Assembly: GCA_965215155.1 (NCBI GenBank)
Contig: CBDCCY010000004.1
Span: 2,604,001 to 2,668,000 of the forward strand
Origin: JAGWAJ01 sp965215155
Lineage (GTDB): Bacteria > Acidobacteriota > Vicinamibacteria > Vicinamibacterales > UBA8438
Direction of reading: 5' to 3'
DNA length: 64,000 nt
The notes below the pieces were generated by a model that was not told the origin of the DNA, searched no databases, and worked only from the letters and a program-made list of their open reading frames with translations. The position numbers were made by a program, and so were the translations under genes. Each line of letters starts with the position of its first letter. The first letter of the stretch is position 1. Shown here piece by piece: positions 25,212-33,505 of the stretch.

Positions 25212-27197
25212 ATGGACTCGAGCAAACCACCGCCATCCGGCTCGTTCGCGCCATACGTTCCCGAGTCGTCGAGCCTCCCGGAGCTGACGTTCCGCGCGGT
25301 CTTCCTCGGGACCGCGATGGCGATCGTGCTCGGCACGGCCAACGCGTACCTGGGCATGCGGGCGGGGCTGACGGTCGCCGCCATCTTCCCGGCCGCGGTG
25401 GTCTCCATGGCCGTGCTGCGCCTGCTGGGCGGGTCCGTGCTCGAGGAGAACATGGCGCGGACGACCGCGTCGGTAGGGGAGGCGCTCGTCGCGGGCGCCA
25501 TCTTCACCATCCCGGCGTTCGTCATCAGCGGCGTATGGGACGAGCTGCGCTACTGGGAGAGCACCGCCATCATGCTGGTGGGCGGTATTCTCGGCGTGCT
25601 CTTCATCATCGTCCTGCGCCGCACGATGGTGGTCGAGGCAGACCTGCCGTTCCCGGAGAGCGTCGCCGCCGGCGAACTGGTCAAGGCGGGCCAGGGCGGC
25701 CGCCAGACCGGCGCCGCGTTCGTCTTCCAGGCGATGGGCGTCGCCGCCGCGTGGGAGCTGGTCAAGAACAGCAACGGTCTGAAGCTGGTGTCCGACTCGG
25801 CGACGTGGTTCGTGTCGCTCGGGCGATCGACGATCGAGGTCGCCGGGCAGCAGGTGAGCTACGTCGGCGGGTTCCTGCTGCAGTCGCCCGCCGCCTCGCC
25901 GGCCCTGGTCGGTGTCGGCTTCATCGTCGGCCCGCAGATCGTGGCGACGCTGTTCGCGGGCGCGATCCTGGGTTGGCTGGTGCTCGTCCCGCTGGCGCTC
26001 TTCCTGAACCCGGAGTTCAGCGCGGAGGTGACCACCGCGGCGGGGTTCGTCGAGCTGAGCGAGGAACTGTGGACGCGCCAGGTGCGACCCCTCGCCGTCG
26101 GGACCATGATCGTCGCCGCGTTCTACACGCTCTACAACCTCCGGACGTCGCTCATCCAGGGCATCGGGGGCGCGTTCGGCCACCTTGGCGCGTCGCGCTC
26201 CGGGGGCGCGGGCCGCCTGGACGTCGACATCGACTTCCGGAAGATCGCCTGGGCAATCGCCGGGCTGGCCGTGCCGCTCTTCGGCCTCTACTGGTACTTC
26301 AGCGGGAGCGTCTTCGGTGCGCTGCTGCTGACGATCCTGATGGTCGTCCTGGGCTTCCTGTTCGCCGCGGTCGCGGGCTACCTGGTCGGGCTGCTCGGGA
26401 GCTCCAACAATCCCATCAGCGGCCTGACGCTCAGCACGCTGCTGATCGCGGCGATCGTGATGGTCGCCATCGGCGTCACCGGGTCCAGCGGCATTCTCGG
26501 CGTGCTCGCGGTGGCCGGCGTGGTCTGCTGCGCGTGCGGCATCTCCGGCGACATGCTGCAGGACCTCAAGGTGGGCCACATCCTGGGCGGCACGCCGTGG
26601 AAGATGCAGGTGGGAGAGCTGATCGGCGTGACGGTCGCCGCGATGGTGCTCATCTACCCGATGATCCTGATGGATCGGGTGTACGAGATCGGCAGCGCCG
26701 AGCTCCCGGCCCCGCAGGCCGGCCTGATGGCCCTCATCGCCGAGGGCATCGTCGGCGGCGAGATGGCGTGGCCGCTCGTGCTGGCCGGTATGGCGCTGGG
26801 GTTGGGGCTGATCCTCGTCCAGGCTCCTTCGCCGATGCTGATCGCGGTGGGGATGTACCTTCCGCTCCCGTCGACCTCCGGGATCGTGGTGGGCGGGATC
26901 ATCCGCTGGTGGCTCGACCGCTCGCTCGAGGAGCGGAAGGCGACCGGCGAGCAGCGGACGCGCGCCACCAACACCGGCGTGCTGCTGTCGTCGGGCTTCA
27001 TCGCGGGCGAGGCGCTCCTGGCGGTGCTGCTGGCGTTCGTGGTGGGGGCGAGCGAGGTGGTGCCCTGGCTGGCGCTGCCGCAGATCGCCGACAGCGCCCT
27101 GGCCGGCGCGCTCGTCTTCTTCCTGCTCTACTACATGCTGGTCCGCATGCCGCTGAACGCCGCGGGCGGCGGAGCCACCGGCGCCGGGGGGCGATGA
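25212..27197 (+). CDS. OPT family oligopeptide transporter
   Basis: The 661-residue membrane protein matches the bacterial OPT family, which takes up peptides or metal chelates. After a Pro/Ser-rich N-terminal leader come the hallmark segments ELTFRAVFLGTAMAIVLGTANAYLG and RAGLTVAAIFPAAVVS. Later come LLGSSNNPISGLTLST and DMLQDLKVGHILGGTPWKMQ. About fifteen membrane helices are visible. The start ATG coincides with the 3' edge of group II intron 2. Before insertion the gene probably began at the ATG now at 23213-23215. Its stop overlaps the start of the PqqD-like gene (ATGA). Confidence 0.92.
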   Translation: MDSSKPPPSGSFAPYVPESSSLPELTFRAVFLGTAMAIVLGTANAYLGMRAGLTVAAIFPAAVVSMAVLRLLGGSVLEENMARTTASVGEALVAGAIFTIPAFVISGVWDELRYWESTAIMLVGGILGVLFIIVLRRTMVVEADLPFPESVAAGELVKAGQGGRQTGAAFVFQAMGVAAAWELVKNSNGLKLVSDSATWFVSLGRSTIEVAGQQVSYVGGFLLQSPAASPALVGVGFIVGPQIVATLFAGAILGWLVLVPLALFLNPEFSAEVTTAAGFVELSEELWTRQVRPLAVGTMIVAAFYTLYNLRTSLIQGIGGAFGHLGASRSGGAGRLDVDIDFRKIAWAIAGLAVPLFGLYWYFSGSVFGALLLTILMVVLGFLFAAVAGYLVGLLGSSNNPISGLTLSTLLIAAIVMVAIGVTGSSGILGVLAVAGVVCCACGISGDMLQDLKVGHILGGTPWKMQVGELIGVTVAAMVLIYPMILMDRVYEIGSAELPAPQAGLMALIAEGIVGGEMAWPLVLAGMALGLGLILVQAPSPMLIAVGMYLPLPSTSGIVVGGIIRWWLDRSLEERKATGEQRTRATNTGVLLSSGFIAGEALLAVLLAFVVGASEVVPWLALPQIADSALAGALVFFLLYYMLVRMPLNAAGGGATGAGGR

Positions 27198-27598
27198 GGG
27201 CAGGCGAGCCCGGGGAGCCGCCGGCCGGCGATGCCCCGGCGGCGGAACCGGAAGCGGCGGCCCAGCGGGCGGCGGCCACCGAGGCCTTCTGGAGCGCTCG
27301 ACCGCGCCGGCGCCTCGACTGGCGCGACCTCGGCGACGGCAGGTGCGTCGTCTTGCGCCCAAAGCTCGGCGAGAGCCGCGCCGGCCGCTGGCTCGCGTCC
27401 CGCCTCGGCGAGCCCTGCTACCGGATCCGGCTTGACGACGTCGGCGCGTTCATCTGGAAGGCGTGTGACGGCGAGACGCCGTTGGCCGCCATTCTCGACC
27501 GGATGCGTGGGGCGTTCGGCGCGCGGGTGGAACCCGCGGACGAACGCCTCGGCCGCTTCGTGGAGTCGATGGTGCGCTCGCGCATGATCGAGCTGTGA
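27194..27598 (+). CDS. PqqD-like small protein
   Basis: The 134-residue protein has an Ala/Glu-rich N-terminal leader and then a PqqD-type fold. The family pattern is RIRLDDVGAFIWKACDGETPLAAILDRM, ending RFVESMVRSRMIEL. PqqD proteins chaperone ribosomal peptides for radical-SAM maturases, but no such enzyme or precursor lies nearby. Here the coupling is translational, to the OPT transporter (the ATGA overlap), so a role linked to peptide handling is possible but unproven. Confidence 0.75.
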   Translation: MRAGEPGEPPAGDAPAAEPEAAAQRAAATEAFWSARPRRRLDWRDLGDGRCVVLRPKLGESRAGRWLASRLGEPCYRIRLDDVGAFIWKACDGETPLAAILDRMRGAFGARVEPADERLGRFVESMVRSRMIEL

Positions 27599-27616
27599 GC
27601 GGGTTCGGTGCCTCCG

Positions 27617-28141
27617 TCAGTCCGTCTCCTGGTCGCGTGATTCGGCTCGTTCATCCAGGAGCAGCCCTTGAAACGGGCGTCCCATCGCCGCGGCCAGCTT
27701 CCGAATGACCCCCAGGGTCGGAGGCTGAACCGCGCTCTCGAAGCGCTCGATGTCGGCCTCGTCAACCCCGCTCAGGGCGGCCAGTTCCTGTTGAGACAGG
27801 CCGCACCCGCAGCGGAGGGTGCGCAGGCGTCGGGCAAAGGTGCGTTGCCCGCGCACAGCAGCCTCTGCGTCCCGCTCGCGTTGCTCGGCGTCTCCGAAGT
27901 GCCTGGCGAAATCCCAGGGGATCTCGGTCACGCGCCCATCTTGCGTGCTGATGAGCGCCTCATACGGGTCTCTCAACTCGACGGAGTCCACGTCGGAGCA
28001 TCCTCCCACTCCTTCGATCTCACCCCAGGGTACAAGGGACACCAAGCCATCCGCGAACGCGACGTTCAACCCATCGGATGAGGCGGCGACGTGCGTCATC
28101 ATCCGTTCCAGGGTTTGGATTCCGGCGGCTTGTGTCGCCAT
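27617..28141 (-). CDS. DUF2442 plus XRE-type helix-turn-helix protein
   Basis: The 174-residue protein carries an N-terminal DUF2442-like domain (FADGLVSLVPWGEIEGV, then LRDPYEALISTQDGRVTEIPWDFARHFG). A C-terminal HTH of the XRE type follows, with GLSQQELAALSGVDEADIERFESAVQPPTLGVIRKLAAAMGR. The fusion suggests an autoregulated antitoxin-like protein. It lies downstream of a DUF4160 gene on the same strand; DUF4160 and DUF2442 commonly neighbour each other. Whether they are toxin and antitoxin is inference. Confidence 0.8.
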   Translation of the reverse strand: MATQAAGIQTLERMMTHVAASSDGLNVAFADGLVSLVPWGEIEGVGGCSDVDSVELRDPYEALISTQDGRVTEIPWDFARHFGDAEQRERDAEAAVRGQRTFARRLRTLRCGCGLSQQELAALSGVDEADIERFESAVQPPTLGVIRKLAAAMGRPFQGLLLDERAESRDQETD

Positions 28142-28165
28142 GATGATCTCGCTTCCTGACGCCCG

Positions 28166-28441
28166 CTACCGCTCCCGGTCCTGTTTGTCGGCCGGCGCCT
28201 TTCTCTGATCATCGCTCGAATGCAGTCGTTCCCAGTCGCTCCAGATTCTGACAATGTTGTCCCGGTACGCTTCCATGATCTTCTTGCGCGTTCCCGGCGG
28301 AGGCTCGGCACCCATGAATTCACTTGAAATGAGGTCTATTCGATAATCGCTTCCATCATTGAGCCGGACGTGGACGTGGGGAGGAGGATGATCGTTCGGA
28401 TAAACGACGAACCTGCCCCACCCGAGACGCGTAGATGGCAA
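28166..28441 (-). CDS. DUF4160 family protein with TTG start
   Basis: The 91-residue protein matches DUF4160: FVVYPNDHPPPHVHVRLND is the hallmark (PPHVHV), followed by a Lys/Arg-rich helix and WSDWERL. The start is TTG at 28441, supported by AGGAGG (complement of 28448-28453) six bases away and by the family N terminus immediately after. The gene and its upstream flank have visibly lower GC than their surroundings, a sign of transfer. It forms a two-gene unit with the DUF2442-HTH gene 24 bases downstream. Confidence 0.82.
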   Translation of the reverse strand: MPSTRLGWGRFVVYPNDHPPPHVHVRLNDGSDYRIDLISSEFMGAEPPPGTRKKIMEAYRDNIVRIWSDWERLHSSDDQRKAPADKQDRER

Positions 28442-28447
28442 TGGCCA

Positions 28448-28453
28448 CCTCCT
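28448..28453 (-). promoter_or_regulatory. Shine-Dalgarno deciding a TTG start
   Basis: The complement reads AGGAGG, six bases before the TTG at 28441-28439. No ATG or GTG is available in frame nearby. Confidence 0.75.
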
Positions 28454-28800
28454 CTCGTCGAGTTTGTGTTGTCAATGTGTTCCTTTCAGATAAGAGTTCA
28501 AATGAGGCGAGTCCACGTAAGGTAGGCGCGCCGCGCGCGCAAGTCCAACGGGCTCAACCGTATGGTCAGACACATCCGATGTCAAGGAGCCCGGCCGGGT
28601 TGGGTGCGTGGGAGCCGGTAGTCGTCGGAGCGGACGCCAACGCCCGCCGCCCACTGAACGCTTCCGAGGCTCGGCGAGAGCCGCGCGGCGCCGCGACTTC
28701 ACGAGCGACGCCGTGGGGCTCGCCGGTGGTTCTCAGACCTGCGCCCGCGCTTCCCGACCCTCGGTGGACACCGAGGCCGGCCGCTTCGCGCCTTCTGCCG
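28454..28800. other. 347-bp gap without a supported gene
   Basis: The left part (to about 28530) is AT-richer than the rest of the window and probably holds the promoter of the DUF4160 unit. The remainder is GC-rich with no recognisable coding sequence. A 76-codon minus-strand frame at 28472-28702 has no family features and was not accepted. Confidence 0.5.
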
Positions 28801-29517
28801 CTACTGGTCCGTCGACTCGCGGTGCGCCTCGCCGCTCATGAGGGCGGCGCGGATGGTCGACGCCCAGATGCGGGTGCCCTTCTCGTTCAGGTGCAGGCCG
28901 TCGTCGATGAAGATGTCGTCCATGACGCGGCCGTCCGGCCCGAGAAGGGGCGTCGCGACGTCGACATACGTTATCAGGTCGTTGGACGCGGCGAGCTCCT
29001 GGTACAGCACGTTCGCCTCCTGCGCCTGGTCCCACACCGCCTCGCGCGCCAGGCTCGGCTTCACCGACAGCACGTAGACGCGAGTGTCCGGCAGCGCCGC
29101 GTGGATCCGCTCGACGATCGATTCCAGGCGTCCCGCGATCTCCTCCGGAGGCACGCCGTAGAGGCCGGTGTCGTTGTCGCCTTCGTAGATGGCGACCGCG
29201 CGCGGCTCGTACGCCAGGACGATGCGGTCGAGGAAGTGCTCGACGTCCTGCATCGTGCTGCCGCCGAATCCGCGCGGCACGACGGTCAGCGGGGCCAGAT
29301 CGGCCTCGAGCGTCGGGTGCCACCGGCGGATGCTCGAGCTGCCCGTGACCACGATGGCCCCCTTCGGAGGCATCATCGCGCGGTCCTCGGCCTCGAAGGC
29401 CTGAATCGCGCCCTCGAAGCGGGTCGGGTCGATGGCGCGGCTCTGCGCCGCGGCCAGACCTGCGAAGCCGACGACCACCAGCAGAGCGACGAACGCGCGC
29501 AGGGAGCGGGTCTTCAT
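28801..29517 (-). CDS. Secreted SGNH/GDSL-type hydrolase
   Basis: The 238-residue protein starts with a signal peptide (about residues 5-24, ending AAAQ). The SGNH fold blocks are visible: GSSSIRRW (block I, nucleophile Ser), a GFGGSTM block with the Gly, YEGDNDTG (block III, with Asn), and DGLHLNEKG (block V, with Asp and His). This fits an esterase or acetylhydrolase acting on sugars or lipids outside the cytoplasm. It is followed upstream, on the same strand, by the Sel1-repeat gene 26 bases away, so a two-gene unit is likely. Confidence 0.9.
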   Translation of the reverse strand: MKTRSLRAFVALLVVVGFAGLAAAQSRAIDPTRFEGAIQAFEAEDRAMMPPKGAIVVTGSSSIRRWHPTLEADLAPLTVVPRGFGGSTMQDVEHFLDRIVLAYEPRAVAIYEGDNDTGLYGVPPEEIAGRLESIVERIHAALPDTRVYVLSVKPSLAREAVWDQAQEANVLYQELAASNDLITYVDVATPLLGPDGRVMDDIFIDDGLHLNEKGTRIWASTIRAALMSGEAHRESTDQ

Positions 29518-29543
29518 GGGAGCCTCCAGTCAGCCGTTCGGGG

Positions 29544-30158
29544 TCACCGATTGTCGTCCGGGCGCCAGGCATCCGCCAGCCGGCGGCCTTCCCGGGTGTC
29601 TTCGGCGGCCATGCGGGCGGCCAGCTCGTCGCGCCGCTGCGCGTAGAGCCGCCGCGTGATGTCGTCCGATGCGCCGCGGAAAGCGAGCTCCAGCCACATG
29701 AACGCGAGCACGTGGTTCTCCTCCACACCGGCGCCGTAGATGTGCAGGTAGCCGAGCCCCGCCTGGGCGGCGGCATAACCCTGTCGGGCCGCCGCTCCAT
29801 ACCAACGGGCCGCCTCGGCGTCCGTGCCGGCGACGCCGCGGTTCCGGAAGTGGAGCAGCCCCAGGTTGTACTCCGCAGGCGCGTAGCCCTGCTCGGCCGC
29901 GCGCCGGATCCAGCGGGCGGCCTCCGCGTCGTCCCTCGCCACGCCGCGGCCGGCGTAGTAGCGGCTGCCGACTTCGTTCTGGGCCGCGGCGTCCCCGCTC
30001 TCGGCGAGTTGCAGCAGGCCGGGTGGAAGCTGGCCGGCCGCGCTCCACCCGGCCAGCAGCACCACCAGCAGTCCTGCTCCGACCCCCAAGCCCCGCCGCG
30101 CCGGCGCGGGCCTGACAGGTGGTTGCGGGCAACGAGCCGTTCGGAGCGTCCACTGCAT
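29544..30158 (-). CDS. Sel1-repeat (SLR) protein
   Basis: The 204-residue protein has an N-terminal membrane anchor or signal (LGVGAGLLVVLLAGW). About three Sel1-like repeats follow, with the pattern AAQNEVGSRYYAGRGVARDDAEAARWIRRAAEQG repeated as YNLGLLHFRNRGV and AQAGLGYLHIYGAGV. Such solenoids bind partner proteins. The C-terminal helix is charged. It is probably periplasmic or membrane attached, and co-transcribed with the SGNH hydrolase gene. Confidence 0.88.
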   Translation of the reverse strand: MQWTLRTARCPQPPVRPAPARRGLGVGAGLLVVLLAGWSAAGQLPPGLLQLAESGDAAAQNEVGSRYYAGRGVARDDAEAARWIRRAAEQGYAPAEYNLGLLHFRNRGVAGTDAEAARWYGAAARQGYAAAQAGLGYLHIYGAGVEENHVLAFMWLELAFRGASDDITRRLYAQRRDELAARMAAEDTREGRRLADAWRPDDNR

Positions 30159-30368
30159 CTCGCCACCGATCCGGAGGCGGCCGTGCGATAGGATCCCCGG
30201 ACGCGGGGACCCGGCCGCCGCCCGTGTGCGGCAGCCGATTCTACCCCGCGCGCGATCCGCCCTACGTTCGAGCGCGCGACGGTGTCGTGTCGCGCGGGAA
30301 TCCGGTTTCGAGCCGCCTCGCCGGCCGGTGCGGTCCTTGCACCCGGATCACCGGGGGAACACCACACG

Positions 30369-30839
30369 ATGGTTGATCACAGCACCTACATGCGAGCCGC
30401 GCTGGCCGAGGCGGCCCGGGCGCTCGCGGCCGACGAGGTACCGGTCGGCGCCGTCGTCGTCGACCCGACGTCGGGGCAGATCGTCGGCCGCGGGTTCAAC
30501 CAGCCGATCAGCGGAGTCGACCCGACGGCGCACGCCGAGCTGCTGGCGTTGCGCGATGCGGCCCGGCGTGCGGGCAACTACCGGCTGACCGGAATGGCGC
30601 TCTACGTCACCATCGAGCCGTGCGTGATGTGCGCAGGGGCTCTCGTGCACGCCCGAATCGGGACGCTCGTCTACGGGGCGGCCGAGCCGAAGGCGGGTGC
30701 GGTGCGAACCGTCCGGCGGGTCCTCGACCACCCGTCCCTGAACCACCGCATCGAGGTGGTCAGCGGCGTGCTCGAGGCCGAGTGCCGCGCCATCGTGCAG
30801 TCGTTCTTCGCCGGCCGCCGGGAGGAAGGGAGGCAATGA
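30369..30839 (+). CDS. tadA: tRNA-adenosine deaminase
   Basis: The 156-residue protein converts A34 to inosine in the anticodon of tRNA-Arg(ACG). The zinc and catalytic residues are present: H55 and E57 in PTAHAE, and C85 and C88 in EPCVMC. The DEVPVGAVVV start and the RRVLDHPSLNHRIEVVSGV C-terminal helix region are typical. ATG 30369 is chosen at the family N terminus. It is followed 24 bases later by the DUF3516 helicase gene in the same direction. Confidence 0.93.
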   Translation: MVDHSTYMRAALAEAARALAADEVPVGAVVVDPTSGQIVGRGFNQPISGVDPTAHAELLALRDAARRAGNYRLTGMALYVTIEPCVMCAGALVHARIGTLVYGAAEPKAGAVRTVRRVLDHPSLNHRIEVVSGVLEAECRAIVQSFFAGRREEGRQ

Positions 30840-30863
30840 GGATGCCGCCGCGGCATCCCGGGC

Positions 30864-33408
30864 ATGACCGCGCCCCTGTTCGACCTGCTGCCGTCCGGCG
30901 CTGCCACCGCTGACGATCTGCTGGACCGCTTCCTCGGCTACGTCGACCAGCTGGGCCTGACCCTCTATCCCGCCCAGGAGGAGGCGATTCTGGCCCTGTT
31001 GGAGGACCAGCACGTCATACTGAACACGCCGACCGGTTCGGGCAAGTCGCTGGCCGCGTTCGCGCTGCACTTCGCGTCGCTCGCGCGCGGCCGGCGATCG
31101 GTCTACACCTGTCCCATCAAGGCCCTGGTCAACGAGAAGTGGATGGCCCTGTGCCGCGAGTTCGGCCCCGAGAACGTGGGGCTGGCCACCGGCGACGCCA
31201 CCGTCAACCGCGACGCGCCGCTGCTGTGCTGCACGGCCGAGATCCTGGCCAACCTGGCGCTCCGCGAGGGGGAGCTGGCGGCGGTGGACGACGTGGTGAT
31301 GGACGAGTTCCACTGGTACGCCGACCGCGACCGCGGCGTGGCCTGGCAGGCGCCCCTGCTGACCCTGCCGCAGGCGCGCTTCCTGCTGATGTCGGCCACG
31401 CTCGGCGACGTGACGTTCTTCGAGGAGGAGCTGACGCGACGCACCGGCCGGCCGACGGCGACCGTCACCTCGAGCGAGCGGCCGGTGCCGCTGGAGTTCT
31501 CCTACTCCGAGGAGCCGCTCGCGCGGGCGGTGGAACGCCTGGTCGAAGCCGACCGCGTCCCCGTCTACGTGGTCCACTTCACCCAGAAGGACGCCGCCGC
31601 GAGCGCGCAGAGCTTCACGAGCCTGAAGATCGCGACGCGCGAGGAGAAGAAGGCGCTGGCCGCGGCCGTCGAGGGCGTGCGCTTCTCGACCCCCTACGGC
31701 CCCCGCGTCCGCACCTGGCTGAAGCACGGGATCGGCATCCACCACGCGGGCCTGCTGCCGCGCTACCGCGTGCTTGCCGAGCAGCTCGCCCAGCGCGGCC
31801 TGCTCAAGGTCATCTGGGGCACCGACACGCTGGGGGTCGGCGTCAACGTGCCGATCCGCACCGTGCTCTTCAGCCGCCTCTCCAAGTACGACGGGGAGAA
31901 GACGGCCGTGCTCTCGGCCCGCGACTTCCACCAGATCGCCGGCCGCGCGGGGCGCAAGGGCTTCGACGAACGCGGCTACGTGGTGGTCCAGGCCCCGGAG
32001 CACGTCATCGAGAACCGGCGGCTGGCCGAGAAGGCGAAGGCGGGGAAGAAGGTGGTGCGGCGGCGTCCGCCGCGCAACTTCGCGCCCTGGGACGAGCAGA
32101 CCTTCGAACGGCTCGTCCGCGCCCGCCCCGAACGGCTCCGGTCGCGCTTCGCCGTCTCGCACGGCATGCTGCTGAACGTGCTGTCGCGGCGCGGCGACGG
32201 CTGCCTGGCCATGCGGCAGCTCGTGCGCGACAGTCACGAGTCCGAGGCCGCGAAACGGATGCACCGGCGCCGCGGCTGGCAGCTCTTCCGGTCGCTGGTG
32301 ACGCGCAAGGTCGTCGAGATCGTGCCGCGCACCGCCGAGGGCTCGCGGGTGCGGGTGAACGTCGATCTCCAGGACGACTTCTCGATGGACCAGGCGCTGT
32401 CGCTTTACCTCATCGAGACGGTTCCGTTGCTCGACCCGGACGCCGAGACCCACGCGCTCGACCTGCTCACGCTCGTGGAGAGCATCCTGGAGAACCCGGC
32501 CGCCATCCTGCGCCGGCAGCTCGACAAGCGGAAGGACGCGGCGGTGGCCGAGATGAAGGCGGCCGGCATGGAGTACGAGGAGCGCATGGAGGAGCTCGAG
32601 AAGATCGAGCATCCCAAGCCGCTCGCCGACTTCGTCTACACGACCTTCAACGACTTCGCCGACCGGCACCCGTGGGTCGGCGAGGAGAATGCCCGGCCCA
32701 AGTCGATCGCGCGCGAGATGTTCGAGACCTTCCTCTCGTTCTCCGACTACGTCCGGGAATACGGTTCTCGAACGGATGGAGGGCCTGCTCCTGCGGCACC
32801 TCTCGAGCGTCTACAAGGTGCTCCGGCAGACGGTGCCCGACGGCCTGAAGACCGACGAGGTCGTGGAGATGGAGCTGTACCTCCGGGACCTCGTGCGCCG
32901 GGTGGATGCGAGTCTGCTCGAGGAATGGGAGCGGATGCGCGACGCCGACTTCCAGCCCGCGACGGCGGCCGCCCCCGAACCGGCCGCGGGTCGCGACGAG
33001 CCGGTCGACGTCACGCGCGATGCGCGGTCCTTCACCGCCGCCATCCGCACGCGCTTGTTCGCCCTGCTGCGCGCCTGGTCGACCGGCGACGACGAGGCCG
33101 CGCTCGACGTCCTCGACACGCTGCTCGACGGGACCGGGCAGGCCTGGACGGCCGAGCGCCTGGAGCAGGCGCGAGAGGCGTTCACGGCCGAGAACGGCGG
33201 CCTGCGCCTGGATCCCGAGGGGCGCAACCGGAGGCACACGTACACCCGGCCGTCGGACGACGGCGCGACGTGGCGGGTCGAGCAGATGCTGGTGGACGCC
33301 GAGGGGCACAACGACTGGGTGGCGGAGCTGGCGGTGGACCTGGCCGCCTCGCGCGCCGCCGGCGAGCCGGTCATCCGGCTACTGCGTCTGGAGGCGTTGA
33401 CGCCGTAG
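30864..33408 (+). CDS. DEAD/DEAH helicase with DUF3516 C-terminal domain, frameshifted
   Basis: A superfamily 2 helicase of the Ski2/Lhr-like group. Helicase motifs in order: TPTGSGKS (I), DEFH (II), SATL (III), the HHAGLLPRYR and GTDTLGVGVN regions (IV-V) and QIAGRAGRKG (VI). The DUF3516 part follows. At 32765-32766 there is TT. With a single T the frame reads YGLERMEGLLLRHLSSVYK and continues to the stop at 33408, giving about 847 residues. As written, the frame shifts into Arg/Pro-rich nonsense to 33521. The downstream half is well preserved in the +1 frame, which argues for a sequencing error or a very recent mutation. Confidence 0.85.
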
Positions 33409-33505
33409 CCCGGGGAAGCGTAGCCCCGCGGAGCCGCCTCCGCCCATGCGGCAACCCTGCCCGGCCGCCGGCACGGTTGCCGCCGGCGCACGAGGCCGGC
33501 GCGGG

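Larger units (their letters stand above)
23216..25213 (+). mobile_element. Group II intron copy 2, inserted at the OPT transporter start codon
   Basis: The second copy of the 10557 intron lies exactly 12659 bases downstream and is indistinguishable in all translated frames. The 5' edge is GATG|GTGCG and the 3' edge AATG, as in copy 1. The preceding exon bases share the pattern ATGRCCSGATG with copy 1, which suggests base-paired target recognition (IBS). The in-place ATG (25212-25214) begins the OPT transporter. The two copies form a long direct repeat that could recombine and remove the segment between them. Confidence 0.9.

Noticed and set aside
28472..28702. 76-codon minus-strand frame upstream of the DUF4160 unit
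   Set aside because: It has no motifs, no ribosome binding site and an Arg-rich composition typical of chance frames.
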